From: Pseudomonadota bacterium
GTDB taxonomy: Bacteria; Pseudomonadota; Alphaproteobacteria; Acetobacterales; Acetobacteraceae
Reading direction: 5' to 3'
NCBI GenBank assembly: GCA_023424475.1
Contig: JAFADX010000125.1
Coordinates: 1-51,044, forward strand
Length of the DNA stretch: 51,044 nucleotides
Below, one piece after another: positions 1 through 8,217 of the stretch (position 1 is its first letter; each line of letters opens with the position of its first letter). Below the pieces are notes generated by a model, which had not been told where the DNA came from, did no database searches, and saw only the letters and a list, made by a program, of their open reading frames with translations. The position numbers and the translations under genes were made by a program.

Positions 1-72
1 CACCCAGCCTGCGATCGGCGCCCGCCAAGCGAAGGGCCGGCGCCGCGGGATCGCGCCCCGCGCCTCAGCCAT
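1..72 (-). CDS. ABC transporter permease, DppC type (N-terminal fragment)
   Basis: An ATG at 72-70 overlaps the end of the upstream dppB-like gene (its TGA is at 67-65). It opens a frame that stays open for 24 codons to the window edge and translates as MAEARGAIPRRRPFAWRAPI and onward. A short basic stretch leading into a hydrophobic segment is usual for the N-terminus of the second inner-membrane permease of Opp/Dpp transporters, which normally directly follows dppB. The identity therefore rests on position and the basic N-terminus, not on a conserved domain. The rest of the gene, including the EAA loop, lies outside the window. Confidence 0.6.
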   Translation of the reverse strand, partial: MAEARGAIPRRRPFAWRAPIAGWV

Positions 73-1018
73 GGCGGAGCCGCGGGTTGGAGAGGATGGT
101 GCAGACATCCGCGAGCAGCACGAGCAGCATGTAGGCTGCGCAGGACAGCAGCGCGCAGGCCTGGATCAGCGGCATGTCGCGCGTCGCCACCGCATCGACC
201 ATCATCTTGGCGAGGCCCGGATAGTTGAAGATGACCTCCACGATGATGACGCCGCCCACCAGGGAAGACAGGCTCAGCGCGACCGCATTGACGATGGGCG
301 CGAAGGCGTTCGGCAAGGCGTGGCGCAGCACCAGGCGCACCGGCCGCACGCCCTTGAGCCGCGCCATCTCGACATAGGCGGAATCGAGCACCCCGATCAG
401 CGCCGCCCGCGTCATGCGCGTCATCTGCGCGATCATGCCGCAGGCGAGCGTCAGCACCGGCAGGGTGAAGGATTCGAAGGCCTCGCCGACGGATCCGAGC
501 CGCGGCGAGGACAGGGCGGGGAACCATTGCAGCTCTACCGCGAAGAGGATGACGGCGATCGTCGCGATGAGGAATTCCGGCACCGAGACCAGCGAGACCG
601 CCGTGACGTTGGCGGTGCGGTCATAGGCCGAGCCGCGCAGCATCGCCGTGGTGATGCCGAGCATCAGCGAGAGCGGCACCGTGACCGCGGTGGCGAAGCC
701 CGCCAGGATCAATGAATTCACGATCCGGTCCTGGATCATCGTCCAGACCGGCTGCTGGGCGACCAGCGACTTGCCGAAATCGCCGCGCAGCAGGCCGACC
801 AGCCAGTCGAGGTAGCGCAGCGGCGCGGCGCGGTTGAGGCCGAGATCCTCGCGCATCGCCGCCACCACCTCGGGCGTCGCCGACTGGCCGAGCACGGCCT
901 CGGTCACGTCGCCGGGCAGCAGGCTGGTCGCGAGGAAGATGACGACGGAGATCAGCAGCAGGGTCAGCAGCCCGGTCGCGACGCGGTTCGCCAGCAACCG
1001 CAGCAGCACGGGATTCAT
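65..1018 (-). CDS. ABC peptide-type transporter permease (DppB/OppB-like)
   Basis: This 317-aa integral membrane protein is the first inner-membrane permease of a family-5 (peptide/nickel/opine) ABC importer. The start chosen is the ATG at 1018 (MNPVLLRLLANRVATG), which places the first hydrophobic helix directly at the N-terminus as in DppB. A 42-codon upstream extension of the frame runs through the divergent promoter and lacks membrane character. Family hallmarks are the LLPGD segment after helix 1, a GLNRAAPLRYLDWLVGLLRGDFGKS motif region near residues 55-80 and the EAA-type loop around VEMARLKGVRPVRLVLRHALPN. It pairs with the partial DppC-like gene and with the divergent binding-protein gene at 1213. 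Confidence 0.92.
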   Translation of the reverse strand: MNPVLLRLLANRVATGLLTLLLISVVIFLATSLLPGDVTEAVLGQSATPEVVAAMREDLGLNRAAPLRYLDWLVGLLRGDFGKSLVAQQPVWTMIQDRIVNSLILAGFATAVTVPLSLMLGITTAMLRGSAYDRTANVTAVSLVSVPEFLIATIAVILFAVELQWFPALSSPRLGSVGEAFESFTLPVLTLACGMIAQMTRMTRAALIGVLDSAYVEMARLKGVRPVRLVLRHALPNAFAPIVNAVALSLSSLVGGVIIVEVIFNYPGLAKMMVDAVATRDMPLIQACALLSCAAYMLLVLLADVCTILSNPRLRHG

Positions 1019-1094
1019 GCGCCCTGGCCTCCGTTCCGTATCGCTGCGCCGCACACCGTCATAGCGGGAACCATGAGGGAAGGACGGCAACCGC

Positions 1095-1146
1095 TCTTGG
1101 ACGAATTTGCCGCCAGGACCGGGGCCGACCGCAAGATCGTCCAAGA
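1095..1146. promoter_or_regulatory. Long inverted repeat in divergent dppB/binding-protein promoter region
   Basis: The left arm TCTTGGACGAATTTGC (1095-1110) and right arm GCAAGATCGTCCAAGA (1131-1146) are inverted complements in 14 of 16 positions, including 10 consecutive outer pairs, around a 20-bp spacer. It lies midway in the 194-bp gap between the permease start (1018, minus) and the binding-protein start (1213, plus), where a shared operator is expected. No dedicated regulator adjoins this transporter in the window, so the binding protein is unknown. A transcribed hairpin is an alternative, but there is no T-tract. Confidence 0.6.
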
Positions 1147-1212
1147 CCGCGCCCTCGCGGCTTCACAGCATGCGGCGCGGATCCGCCGCAGGGAAGCAAG
1201 GGGACGAGAACG

Positions 1213-2811
1213 ATGGCTGATGCGCTGCCCGATGTGACGCGTGAGACGCTGGACCGGCTGGAGGGCGGGTTGCGCCGCGGCGCGGGGCGGCGGGAGCTGC
1301 TGGGCTGGCTCGCCGCCATGGGCATGACCGGCACGCCCGCCGGCGGCGTGCTGCTGCGCGCCGAGACGGCGCTGGCCCAGACGCCGCGCCGCGGCGGCCG
1401 CATCAAGGTGGCGATGGCGGGCTCCGGCACGCAGGACACGCTGGATCCCGCGCGCGGGTCCTACAGCACCGACTACATCCGCGGCTTCATGTTCCACAAC
1501 GGCCTGACGCTGCTGGACGGCAGCCTGACGCCGCAGCTCGAACTCGCCGAGGCGATCGAGACGACGGATGTCACGACCTGGCACATCCGGCTGCGGTCCG
1601 GCATCCGCTTCCATGACGGCTCGCCGCTGACCTCGGCGGATGTCGTCTATACCCTCGAGCGCATCAAGGATCCGCGCACCGCATCGACCGGCCGTGCGCT
1701 CGCCACGCAGATGGCGGAGATCACGGCGACCGGGCCGCTCGAGGTGAAGGTCGTCCTCAGCGCCCCCAATGCGGATTTCCCGGTGATCCTCGGCGTGTCG
1801 CAGTTCCTCGTCGTCAAGGCGGGCACCACGGACTTCGCCAAGGCGAACGGCACCGGCCCCTTCCTATGCCGGGAATTCGCCCCGGGCGTGCGCTCGGTGG
1901 CCACGCGCAATCCCAACTACTGGAAGGAAGGCCGGCCCTATCTCGACGAGGTGGAGGTCATCGCCATTGCCGACGAATCGGCGCGGGTGAACGCGCTGCT
2001 GGCGGGGGACGTGCAGATCGCGGCGCAGATCTCGCCGCGGCTCAAGCGCCGCGTCGTCACCAACCGCAGTTTCGGCGTCTTCGAGACCGCCGGCGGCTAC
2101 TACGACAACTTCATCCTGCGCCAGGATGCCGACCCGACGCGCAACCCGGACCTGGTGCTGGCGGTGAAATACCTCCAGAATCGGGACCAGATGAGGACCG
2201 CGCTGGACGGCGTGATCGCCAACGACCAGCCGATCGACCCCACCAACCGCTTCCATTTCGCCGGCCTGCCGCAGCGGCCCTTCGATGCGGACAAGGCGAA
2301 GTTCCACCTGGCGCGTTCGGGCATCGGCAACACCAGGCTGCCGCTCCATGTCATCGGCGGCAGCCAGGCGGCCGACAAGGCGCAGATCTTCCAGCATGCC
2401 GCGCAGGCGGCGGGGCTGCAGGTCGATCTCCAGCGCATGCCTGCCGCCGGCTACTGGACCAATGTCTGGTTCAAGCACCCCTTCACCATGGGCAGCATCA
2501 ACCCGCGCCCGAGCGCCGACGTGCTGTTCACCCTGTTCTTCAAGTCGGATTCGCCGTGGAACGAGAGCGGCTGGCGCAACGAGCGCTTCGACCAGCTCCT
2601 CGGCGCGGCGCGGGCCGAGCTGGACGAGGCGAAGCGGCGGCAGATGTATGCCGACATGCAGACCATCGTGCATGAGCAATGCGGCATCGGCATCCCGCTC
2701 TTCACCGGCTTCAACGACGCGCATGTCGCCCGGCTCAAGGGCCTGCGGCCGATCCCGACCGGCGCGCTGATGGGCTTCACCTTTGCGGAGAATGTCTGGC
2801 TGGAGGGGTGA
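1213..2811 (+). CDS. ABC transporter substrate-binding protein, family 5
   Basis: A 532-aa periplasmic binding protein of the peptide/opine/nickel class (SBP_bac_5). The N-terminus has a twin-arginine-like export signal (GRRELLGWLAAMGMTG, then ...TALAQ at about residue 56), followed by the mature start RRGGRIKVAMAG. The family signature WHIRLRSGIRFHDGSPLTSADVVYTLERI is present around residues 120-150, as is the usual NPDLVLAVKYLQNRDQ segment before the second lobe. An AAGGGGACGAG ribosome-binding stretch precedes the ATG. It is transcribed divergently from its presumed permeases. The ligand cannot be read from sequence; the family covers dipeptides, opines and similar compounds. Confidence 0.93.
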   Translation: MADALPDVTRETLDRLEGGLRRGAGRRELLGWLAAMGMTGTPAGGVLLRAETALAQTPRRGGRIKVAMAGSGTQDTLDPARGSYSTDYIRGFMFHNGLTLLDGSLTPQLELAEAIETTDVTTWHIRLRSGIRFHDGSPLTSADVVYTLERIKDPRTASTGRALATQMAEITATGPLEVKVVLSAPNADFPVILGVSQFLVVKAGTTDFAKANGTGPFLCREFAPGVRSVATRNPNYWKEGRPYLDEVEVIAIADESARVNALLAGDVQIAAQISPRLKRRVVTNRSFGVFETAGGYYDNFILRQDADPTRNPDLVLAVKYLQNRDQMRTALDGVIANDQPIDPTNRFHFAGLPQRPFDADKAKFHLARSGIGNTRLPLHVIGGSQAADKAQIFQHAAQAAGLQVDLQRMPAAGYWTNVWFKHPFTMGSINPRPSADVLFTLFFKSDSPWNESGWRNERFDQLLGAARAELDEAKRRQMYADMQTIVHEQCGIGIPLFTGFNDAHVARLKGLRPIPTGALMGFTFAENVWLEG

Positions 2812-2817
2812 GGCCGC

Positions 2818-3354
2818 TCAATCCGGCGCGTCGAACAGGCGCGCCAGCGGATACTGCGCCTTCACCACCACGGGGCGGATCACGATGTAGCTGAAGTACT
2901 TCTCGATGTTCAGCCCGCTGTCGAGGACGGATTCCATCAGCGCCTGATAGGCGCCGATGCTGCGGCAAACGATCTTCAGCAGGTAGTCGTAGCCGCCGCT
3001 GACGAGATGGCATTCCACGATCTCGTCGAGGGTCCGCACCGCCGCCTCGAAGCGGGCGAAATCCTCGCGCCGGTGATCGCCGAGCGTCACCTCGGTGAAG
3101 ACCAGGACGCATTCGCCGAGCTTCACCAGGTCGAGCCGCGCGCCGTAGCCGGTGATGTAGCCCTCGGCCTCCAGGCGCCGCGTCCGCATCAGGCAGGGGC
3201 TCGGCGAGAGCCCGACCGCACCGGCGAGATCGACATTCGTCATGCGGCCGCTGCGCTGGAGCGCGGCGAGGATGCGCAGGTCGATACGGTCGAGCCGCGC
3301 CGGCGTCTCGGCATGCGGCGCCCTGCGCCGGCGGTCAGAACCGCTCGAGCGCAT
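2818..3354 (-). CDS. Lrp/AsnC family transcriptional regulator
   Basis: A 178-aa DNA-binding regulator. An N-terminal winged HTH (LDRIDLRILAALQRSGRMTN..., about residues 20-68, recognition helix near LSPSPCLMRTRRLE) precedes the ligand-binding RAM domain (about 85-165). The first 20 residues are an Arg-rich extension, so a shorter product is possible. Its start overlaps the last 20 bases of the preceding flavoenzyme gene, which makes it the last gene of a minus-strand operon running from 10864. Lrp-type proteins of this kind commonly sense amino acids and control adjacent D-amino-acid dehydrogenase or transporter genes, so autogenous control of this operon is a reasonable inference. Confidence 0.93.
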   Translation of the reverse strand: MRSSGSDRRRRAPHAETPARLDRIDLRILAALQRSGRMTNVDLAGAVGLSPSPCLMRTRRLEAEGYITGYGARLDLVKLGECVLVFTEVTLGDHRREDFARFEAAVRTLDEIVECHLVSGGYDYLLKIVCRSIGAYQALMESVLDSGLNIEKYFSYIVIRPVVVKAQYPLARLFDAPD

Positions 3355-4585
3355 AGGGGCCGAGATCGAGCGCCGGGCGCTCGTCCAGCATCGCGGAAGC
3401 CAGCACGCCGCCCGTCACCGCGGCGGAGGTGATGCCGAGATGCCCATGCCCGAAGCCGCACCAGAGCCCGGCGAAGCGCGCGCTTGGTCCGATCACCGGC
3501 ATCGAATCCGGCAGGCAGGGGCGGTGGCCCATCCAGCTCCGCAGCGGCTGGCGGTCGGCCAACTGGGGAAAGGCCCTGACGAGGCCGGCCATCAGCGCCT
3601 CCGTCCGATGCGGCGACGGCGGCGCATCGAGCCCGGCCATCTCCACTGTCCCGGCGATGCGCAGCGCCTGCTCCATGGGCGTGATGAAGGCCTTGGCATC
3701 ATAGGGCGCGACGATACGCGAGATGCCCAGGCTGTCGGGCGGCAATTCCACATGATAGCCGCGCTGGGTCTCGAGCGGCACGCGGATGCCGAGCGGCCGC
3801 AGCAGGCGCGCCGACCAGGCGCCGGCCGCGACCACCACGGCGTCGGCGGACACCGCCTCCGTGCCCTGGCGCACGCCCGTGACGCGGCCCTTTTCCGCCA
3901 GCAGTGCATCAACCCTCGCGCGTCGCAGCACGCCGCCCTGCTGCGTGACGGAGTCAGCGATCAATGCGCTGTAGCGGAGCGGGTCGGCGAGATGGCCGAG
4001 ACCGGGCAGGAAGACGCTGTGCCGGTAATCCGGGCTAAGCTCCGGCTCCAGCGCCGCGATGCCGGCGTGGTCGAGGCGCCGCACCTCGGTGCCGTAGCGT
4101 TCGCGCAGCCCCCACACCTTCCACGCCGCGTCGAACTGCGCCTGGTTGCGATAGACATGGAGTTGGCCGACCACGCGCAGCAGGTCGCTGCCGCCGATCT
4201 CTGCCGCCATCTCCCGGTGCCGGTCGAGCGCGGGCAGCAGTAGCGGGGCATGCCGCGCGGCGATGCTCTCCACCCGGTCCGGCCGCGCCTGCGCGAGGAA
4301 GGCGACGAGCCAGGGCAGCACGCGCCACCAGTAGCGCGGCGGCAGATAGACGCCGTTGTCGCGGTCGAACAGCATCTTCGGCAGGTTGCGCAGGATGCCG
4401 GGCATGGCGATCGGCGCTACCGAGCCCGGACTCAGCGCGCCCGCATTGCCGGAGGAGCACTGGCTGCCTGGCGCTTCCGGATCGATCACCGTGATCGTGG
4501 CGCCGCGCCGCGCGAGATGCCAGGCGATGGCGAGCCCCACCATGCCGGCGCCCACCACCACCACCTTCCGCGGCGTGGAGGCCAC
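3335..4585 (-). CDS. FAD-dependent D-amino acid dehydrogenase-like oxidoreductase (DadA type)
   Basis: A 416-aa flavoprotein of the DAO family. The GTG at 4585 is chosen because it sits one base after the upstream TAG and puts the FAD-binding motif VVVVGAGMVGLAIAWHLA at residues 8-25. The earlier in-frame ATG lies inside the preceding gene. The SGNAGALSPGS stretch after the first beta-alpha-beta unit is characteristic of DadA-like enzymes, which oxidise D-amino acids to 2-oxo acids and pass electrons to the respiratory chain. The C-terminal GFGHGHLGITSAAVTGG stretch is the second FAD contact. It is co-transcribed with a second DAO protein, an aminotransferase, an ABC importer and an Lrp regulator. 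Substrate chirality is inferred, not shown. Confidence 0.87.
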   Translation of the reverse strand: MASTPRKVVVVGAGMVGLAIAWHLARRGATITVIDPEAPGSQCSSGNAGALSPGSVAPIAMPGILRNLPKMLFDRDNGVYLPPRYWWRVLPWLVAFLAQARPDRVESIAARHAPLLLPALDRHREMAAEIGGSDLLRVVGQLHVYRNQAQFDAAWKVWGLRERYGTEVRRLDHAGIAALEPELSPDYRHSVFLPGLGHLADPLRYSALIADSVTQQGGVLRRARVDALLAEKGRVTGVRQGTEAVSADAVVVAAGAWSARLLRPLGIRVPLETQRGYHVELPPDSLGISRIVAPYDAKAFITPMEQALRIAGTVEMAGLDAPPSPHRTEALMAGLVRAFPQLADRQPLRSWMGHRPCLPDSMPVIGPSARFAGLWCGFGHGHLGITSAAVTGGVLASAMLDERPALDLGPYALERF

Positions 4586-4586
4586 G

Positions 4587-5918
4587 CTACACCCAGGAGG
4601 ACGGCCGCAGCTTCGTGCCGTCGCTGAAGCGTGAGAAGCGGAAGGCGTGCGGATCGACGGAAGGCGGGTCCCCGGCGACGAGATCGGCGGCGAGCCGACC
4701 CGCCCCCGGCCCCAGGCCGAAGCCATGGCCGCTGAATCCGGCCGCCAGGGTGAGGCCGGGCAACGCCTCGACCGGCGAGATTACCGGCCGTGCATCGGGG
4801 GTGGAGTCGATGAAGCCGCCCCAGGCATCGGCCACCTCGATGTCCTTCAGCACGGGGTAGTCGGCGCGGAAGCGCGCCATGGCGGCATCGATCAGCCGCA
4901 TGTCCGGCGGCGGGTCCAGCACGCGGATCTTCTCGAAGGGCGAGACCTGCTCGTTGGTCCAGCGCGTGAAGGCTTCGGGGCCCGAGAAGAAGGCCCGGCC
5001 CAGCCGCAGCCGCACCTTCTTTCGCCGCTTGAGGTAGAGCGGCACGAAGGTCAGCGCGTGGCGGAGGTTCTGCGGCGTCAGCTCCACCCGCCCGGCGCCG
5101 CCGACGGCCACGGTGTAGCCGCCATCGTCGCGGCGGCGGAAGGCGTAGCCCGCTTCGTACATTCCGCCCGCATACACCTCCGGCGCCGGCCCGGTGCGGC
5201 AGGCGGAGGCGAAGACGCCGGCCTGCGGGAACGAAAGGCCGTGGTGGCGCAGGAACATCGAGGACCAGGCCCCGCCCGCGCAGAGCACGGCGCCGGCGCG
5301 GATGCGCCCCTTCTCCGTCACTACCGCCGAGACGGCGCCCGCCTTGGTTTCCAGCCCGCGTGCCGCGCATCCCTGGTGGATGGTCACGCCGAGCTTGCGC
5401 GCCGCGCGGGCGATGAGGGGCGCGGCCTTCAGCGGCTCGGCGCGGCCGTCGGTCGCCGAGTACATGCCGCCGAGCCAGCGGGTGCCGGAGTCCGGTACCA
5501 ACTCCCGCAACTCGTCGGAGGACAGCATCCGCGTGTCGAGCTGGAAGTCCCGGGCGCGCTCGGTCCATTCCTCCCAATCCGCCAGTTCCGCCGGATCCTT
5601 GGTGACGACGGCGAGGCCGGTGCGGCGGAAGCCGACATCGAAGCCGGTCTCGCGCTGCATGTCGGACCAGATGGACAGGCTGAGCTGCGCCAGCGGCACC
5701 TCGGGCAGGGTGCGGCCCTGGATGCGGCACCAGCCCCAGTTGCGCGAGGATTGCTCCGCGCCGACGCGGCCCTTCTCCACCAGGGCGACGCGCAGCCCCT
5801 TCCTCGCGAGCTGATAGGCGGCGGAGACGCCGATGATCCCGCCGCCGATGACGACGACGTCGGCCTTCTCCGGCAGCTCCGGATCGCTGTCCACGGTCTC
5901 GATCGGCGGCAGAGCCAT
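4587..5918 (-). CDS. FAD-dependent oxidoreductase (DAO family)
   Basis: A 443-aa flavoenzyme with the Rossmann motif DVVVIGGGIIGVSAAYQLA at about residues 20-38 and the SSRNWGWCRIQGR signature near 58-70. That signature marks a DAO subgroup of amine/amino-acid oxidases related to gamma-glutamylputrescine oxidase-type proteins. The C-terminal AGFSGHGFGLGPGAGRLAADL stretch closes the FAD site. It ends one base before the GTG of the DadA-like gene and starts 12 bases after the aminotransferase stop, so the genes are translationally linked. Two different DAO enzymes in one operon suggest two oxidation steps or two substrate classes. The exact substrate is unknown. Confidence 0.88.
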   Translation of the reverse strand: MALPPIETVDSDPELPEKADVVVIGGGIIGVSAAYQLARKGLRVALVEKGRVGAEQSSRNWGWCRIQGRTLPEVPLAQLSLSIWSDMQRETGFDVGFRRTGLAVVTKDPAELADWEEWTERARDFQLDTRMLSSDELRELVPDSGTRWLGGMYSATDGRAEPLKAAPLIARAARKLGVTIHQGCAARGLETKAGAVSAVVTEKGRIRAGAVLCAGGAWSSMFLRHHGLSFPQAGVFASACRTGPAPEVYAGGMYEAGYAFRRRDDGGYTVAVGGAGRVELTPQNLRHALTFVPLYLKRRKKVRLRLGRAFFSGPEAFTRWTNEQVSPFEKIRVLDPPPDMRLIDAAMARFRADYPVLKDIEVADAWGGFIDSTPDARPVISPVEALPGLTLAAGFSGHGFGLGPGAGRLAADLVAGDPPSVDPHAFRFSRFSDGTKLRPSSWV

Positions 5919-5930
5919 CCTGCGATGTCC

Positions 5931-7307
5931 TCAGGCGGAAAGTTCGGCGAGCGCGTCGTCGAGCGCGCCGCGCAGCCGCGCGGCCATCTCGCGGATCTCG
6001 TCCTCGGTGATGATGAGGGGCGGGGAGAGCGCGATGCGGTCCGCCGTGGCGCGCAGGATCAGCCCGCGCTCGCGCGCATGGGCATCGACCTTCGCGCCGA
6101 TCTTCTGCCCATCAGGGAAGGACCGGCGCGCCGCCTTGTCCTGCACCAGCTCGACGCCGCCCATCAGCCCGCAGCCGCGGAAGTCGCCGACCAGCGGATG
6201 ATCCTTCAGCGCGCCGAAGGCGTCGAGGAACATGGGTTCCAGCGCCTTCACATGCTCGACCAGGTTCATTTCCTCGTAGATGCGCAGCGTCTCCAACGCG
6301 ACGGCCGAGGCCACCGGATGGCCGGCATAGGTGAAGCCGTGGACGAAGGCGCCGAGCCGGTCGGATTGCAGCGTGACCGAGTCGAAGATGCGCTGGTTCA
6401 TCAGCACCGCCGAGATCGGCTGCATCGCCGCGGACAGCGCCTTGGCGCAGGTGATGATGTCGGGCGTCACGCCGCAGGTCTGGCTGCCCCACCAGTTGCC
6501 GGTGCGCCCGAAGCCGCAGATCACCTCGTCGGCGACCATGAGGATGTCGTGCTTGCGCAGCAGCGCCTGGATCTTCTCGAAATAGCCGGCGGGCGGCGGC
6601 AGGGCGCCGGCGCCGCCGCCCTGCACGGGGTCGGCCCAGAAGGCGCCGATCGTCTCGGGGCCTTCGCGCAGGATCATCTCCTCCAGCGCATCGGCCATGC
6701 GCTGGGAGAACTGCTCCTCGGTCTCCCCCTCGATGTGGTCGCGGTAGTAGTGCGGGCATTCCGTGTAGAGGAAGCCGTCGTACGGCATCCCGTATCCCTT
6801 GTGGAAATCGGGAATGCCGGTGAGGCAGATCGTCGCCACGGTGGAGCCGTGGTAACTCTGCTTGCGCGAGATGATCTTACGCTTCTCTGGCCGGCCCTGC
6901 GCCGCCCAATGGTACCAGACCAGCTTCAGCGCGGAATCGTTGGCCTCCGAACCCGAGCATTGCAGCAGCACCTTCGACATCGGCACCGGCGCGAGGGACA
7001 GCAGCTTCTCGCACAGGTCGATGGCGGGCTCGTTCGAGGCGCCGCGGAAGATGTGGTAGTAGCCGATGTCGCGCATCGTCTCGTAGGCCACGCGCGCCAG
7101 GCGTTCGTTGCCGAAGCCGAGCGAGGCGCACCACAGCGCCGAAGCCCCTTCCATGTAGGCCCGGCCGGCATCGTCATGGATGCTGATGCCGCTGCCGCGC
7201 GAGAAGATGGTGGGCCCGGTTTCCAGATGCTTCCGCGCGTGGGTGTAGGGATGCAGCACCGAGGCGACGTCCCTCGCATGCGGGCTGTTCGGCGTGAGGT
7301 GGGTCAT
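5931..7307 (-). CDS. Class III (omega-type) PLP-dependent aminotransferase
   Basis: A 458-aa fold-type I aminotransferase. The PLP-phosphate motif SGSEAND is at residues 118-124, the pyridine-N aspartate in VADEVICGFGRTG is D260, and the Schiff-base lysine in TCAKALSAAMQP is K289. The length matches omega-amino-acid:pyruvate and diamine transaminases. These move an amino group from an amine or omega-amino acid to pyruvate or 2-oxoglutarate in the cytoplasm. It sits between the DppC-like permease (13-base gap) and the DAO flavoenzymes, so it probably processes what the transporter brings in. The family cannot be resolved further (beta-alanine, GABA or putrescine type) without alignment. Confidence 0.92.
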   Translation of the reverse strand: MTHLTPNSPHARDVASVLHPYTHARKHLETGPTIFSRGSGISIHDDAGRAYMEGASALWCASLGFGNERLARVAYETMRDIGYYHIFRGASNEPAIDLCEKLLSLAPVPMSKVLLQCSGSEANDSALKLVWYHWAAQGRPEKRKIISRKQSYHGSTVATICLTGIPDFHKGYGMPYDGFLYTECPHYYRDHIEGETEEQFSQRMADALEEMILREGPETIGAFWADPVQGGGAGALPPPAGYFEKIQALLRKHDILMVADEVICGFGRTGNWWGSQTCGVTPDIITCAKALSAAMQPISAVLMNQRIFDSVTLQSDRLGAFVHGFTYAGHPVASAVALETLRIYEEMNLVEHVKALEPMFLDAFGALKDHPLVGDFRGCGLMGGVELVQDKAARRSFPDGQKIGAKVDAHARERGLILRATADRIALSPPLIITEDEIREMAARLRGALDDALAELSA

Positions 7308-7320
7308 GGGCGTTGCGTCC

Positions 7321-8217
7321 TCATCGCAGGTCGCTGCGCGGGTCGAGCGCGTCGCGCAGCCCGTCGCCGACGAAGTTGAAGCTGGCCACAGTCAGGGTGA
7401 TCATCACGCCGGGCAGGATGGCGAGCCAGGGCGCGGTGGTGAGGTATTGCTGCGCCTTCTCGAGCATGTTGCCCCAGCTCGGGATGGGCGGCTGGATGCC
7501 GTAGCCAAGGTAGCTGACATAGGATTCCAGCAGGATGCCGCGCGCGACGATCAGCGTCGCGACCACGATGATCGGCCCTATCGCATTGGGCAGCAGCTCG
7601 CGGAACATGATGCGCGGCGGCGTCGAGCCCGCGGCGACGGCGGCGGCGACGAAATCGAGCTCCCGCAGCGCGCGCATCTGCCCATAGACGATGCGCGCCA
7701 CCTCCATCCAGGCGGTCAGCGCGACGATCAGCGTGATGGTGACGACACTCGGGCTGATCAGCGCGGCCAGGGTCAGCAGCAGGAAGATGCTGGGAAAGCA
7801 GAGCACGGCATCGACGATGCGCATCAGCACGGTGCCCACCACCCCGCCGAGGAATCCCGCCACCACGCCGACGACCGAACCGACCACCACGGCGATGACC
7901 ATGGAGGCGAGGCCGATGGCGAGGGAGATGCGCCCGGCCATCAGCAGCCGCGCGAGCTGGTCGCGTCCCAGTTCGTCGCTGCCCAGCAGATGCGGCCCGG
8001 CGAAGGGCGTCTGGAAGCGATGCCGCATGTCGAGCTGGAGATGCCCGTAGGAGACGAGATGGGGCCCGATGGCGCAGGCCAGCGTCAGGACAGCGATGAC
8101 GACGACGCCGAAGACGGCGAGGCGATGGCGCAGGAAGCGCTGCAGCGTCGGGTTGATGCGCCTCCCGGCCGGAACTTCCTCCAGGAGATCGGCGCCGGAC
8201 ACGGCCCCGCCGCTCAT
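7321..8217 (-). CDS. ABC peptide-type transporter permease (DppC/OppC-like)
   Basis: A 298-aa second permease of a family-5 importer. The start ATG at 8217 overlaps the TGA of the upstream dppB-like gene (ATGA). An in-frame extension upstream lies wholly inside that gene and is Arg/Pro-rich noise. The N-terminal cytoplasmic stretch RRINPTLQRFLRHRLAVFG leads to helix 1. The conserved HLLGSDELGRDQLARLL motif (about 85-101) and the EAA-like loop AAAVAAGSTPPRIMFRELLPN are present, and the C-terminus NFVGDGLRDALDPR is typical of DppC. No ATP-binding subunit follows. The ATPase must be encoded elsewhere, or the operon shares one. Confidence 0.94.
   Translation of the reverse strand: MSGGAVSGADLLEEVPAGRRINPTLQRFLRHRLAVFGVVVIAVLTLACAIGPHLVSYGHLQLDMRHRFQTPFAGPHLLGSDELGRDQLARLLMAGRISLAIGLASMVIAVVVGSVVGVVAGFLGGVVGTVLMRIVDAVLCFPSIFLLLTLAALISPSVVTITLIVALTAWMEVARIVYGQMRALRELDFVAAAVAAGSTPPRIMFRELLPNAIGPIIVVATLIVARGILLESYVSYLGYGIQPPIPSWGNMLEKAQQYLTTAPWLAILPGVMITLTVASFNFVGDGLRDALDPRSDLR

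Noticed and set aside
4647..7379. Open frame of 910 codons on the plus strand opposite the DAO and aminotransferase genes.
   Set aside because: Antisense to conserved enzymes, with low-complexity composition rich in Arg, Gly, Ala and His and no recognisable motif.
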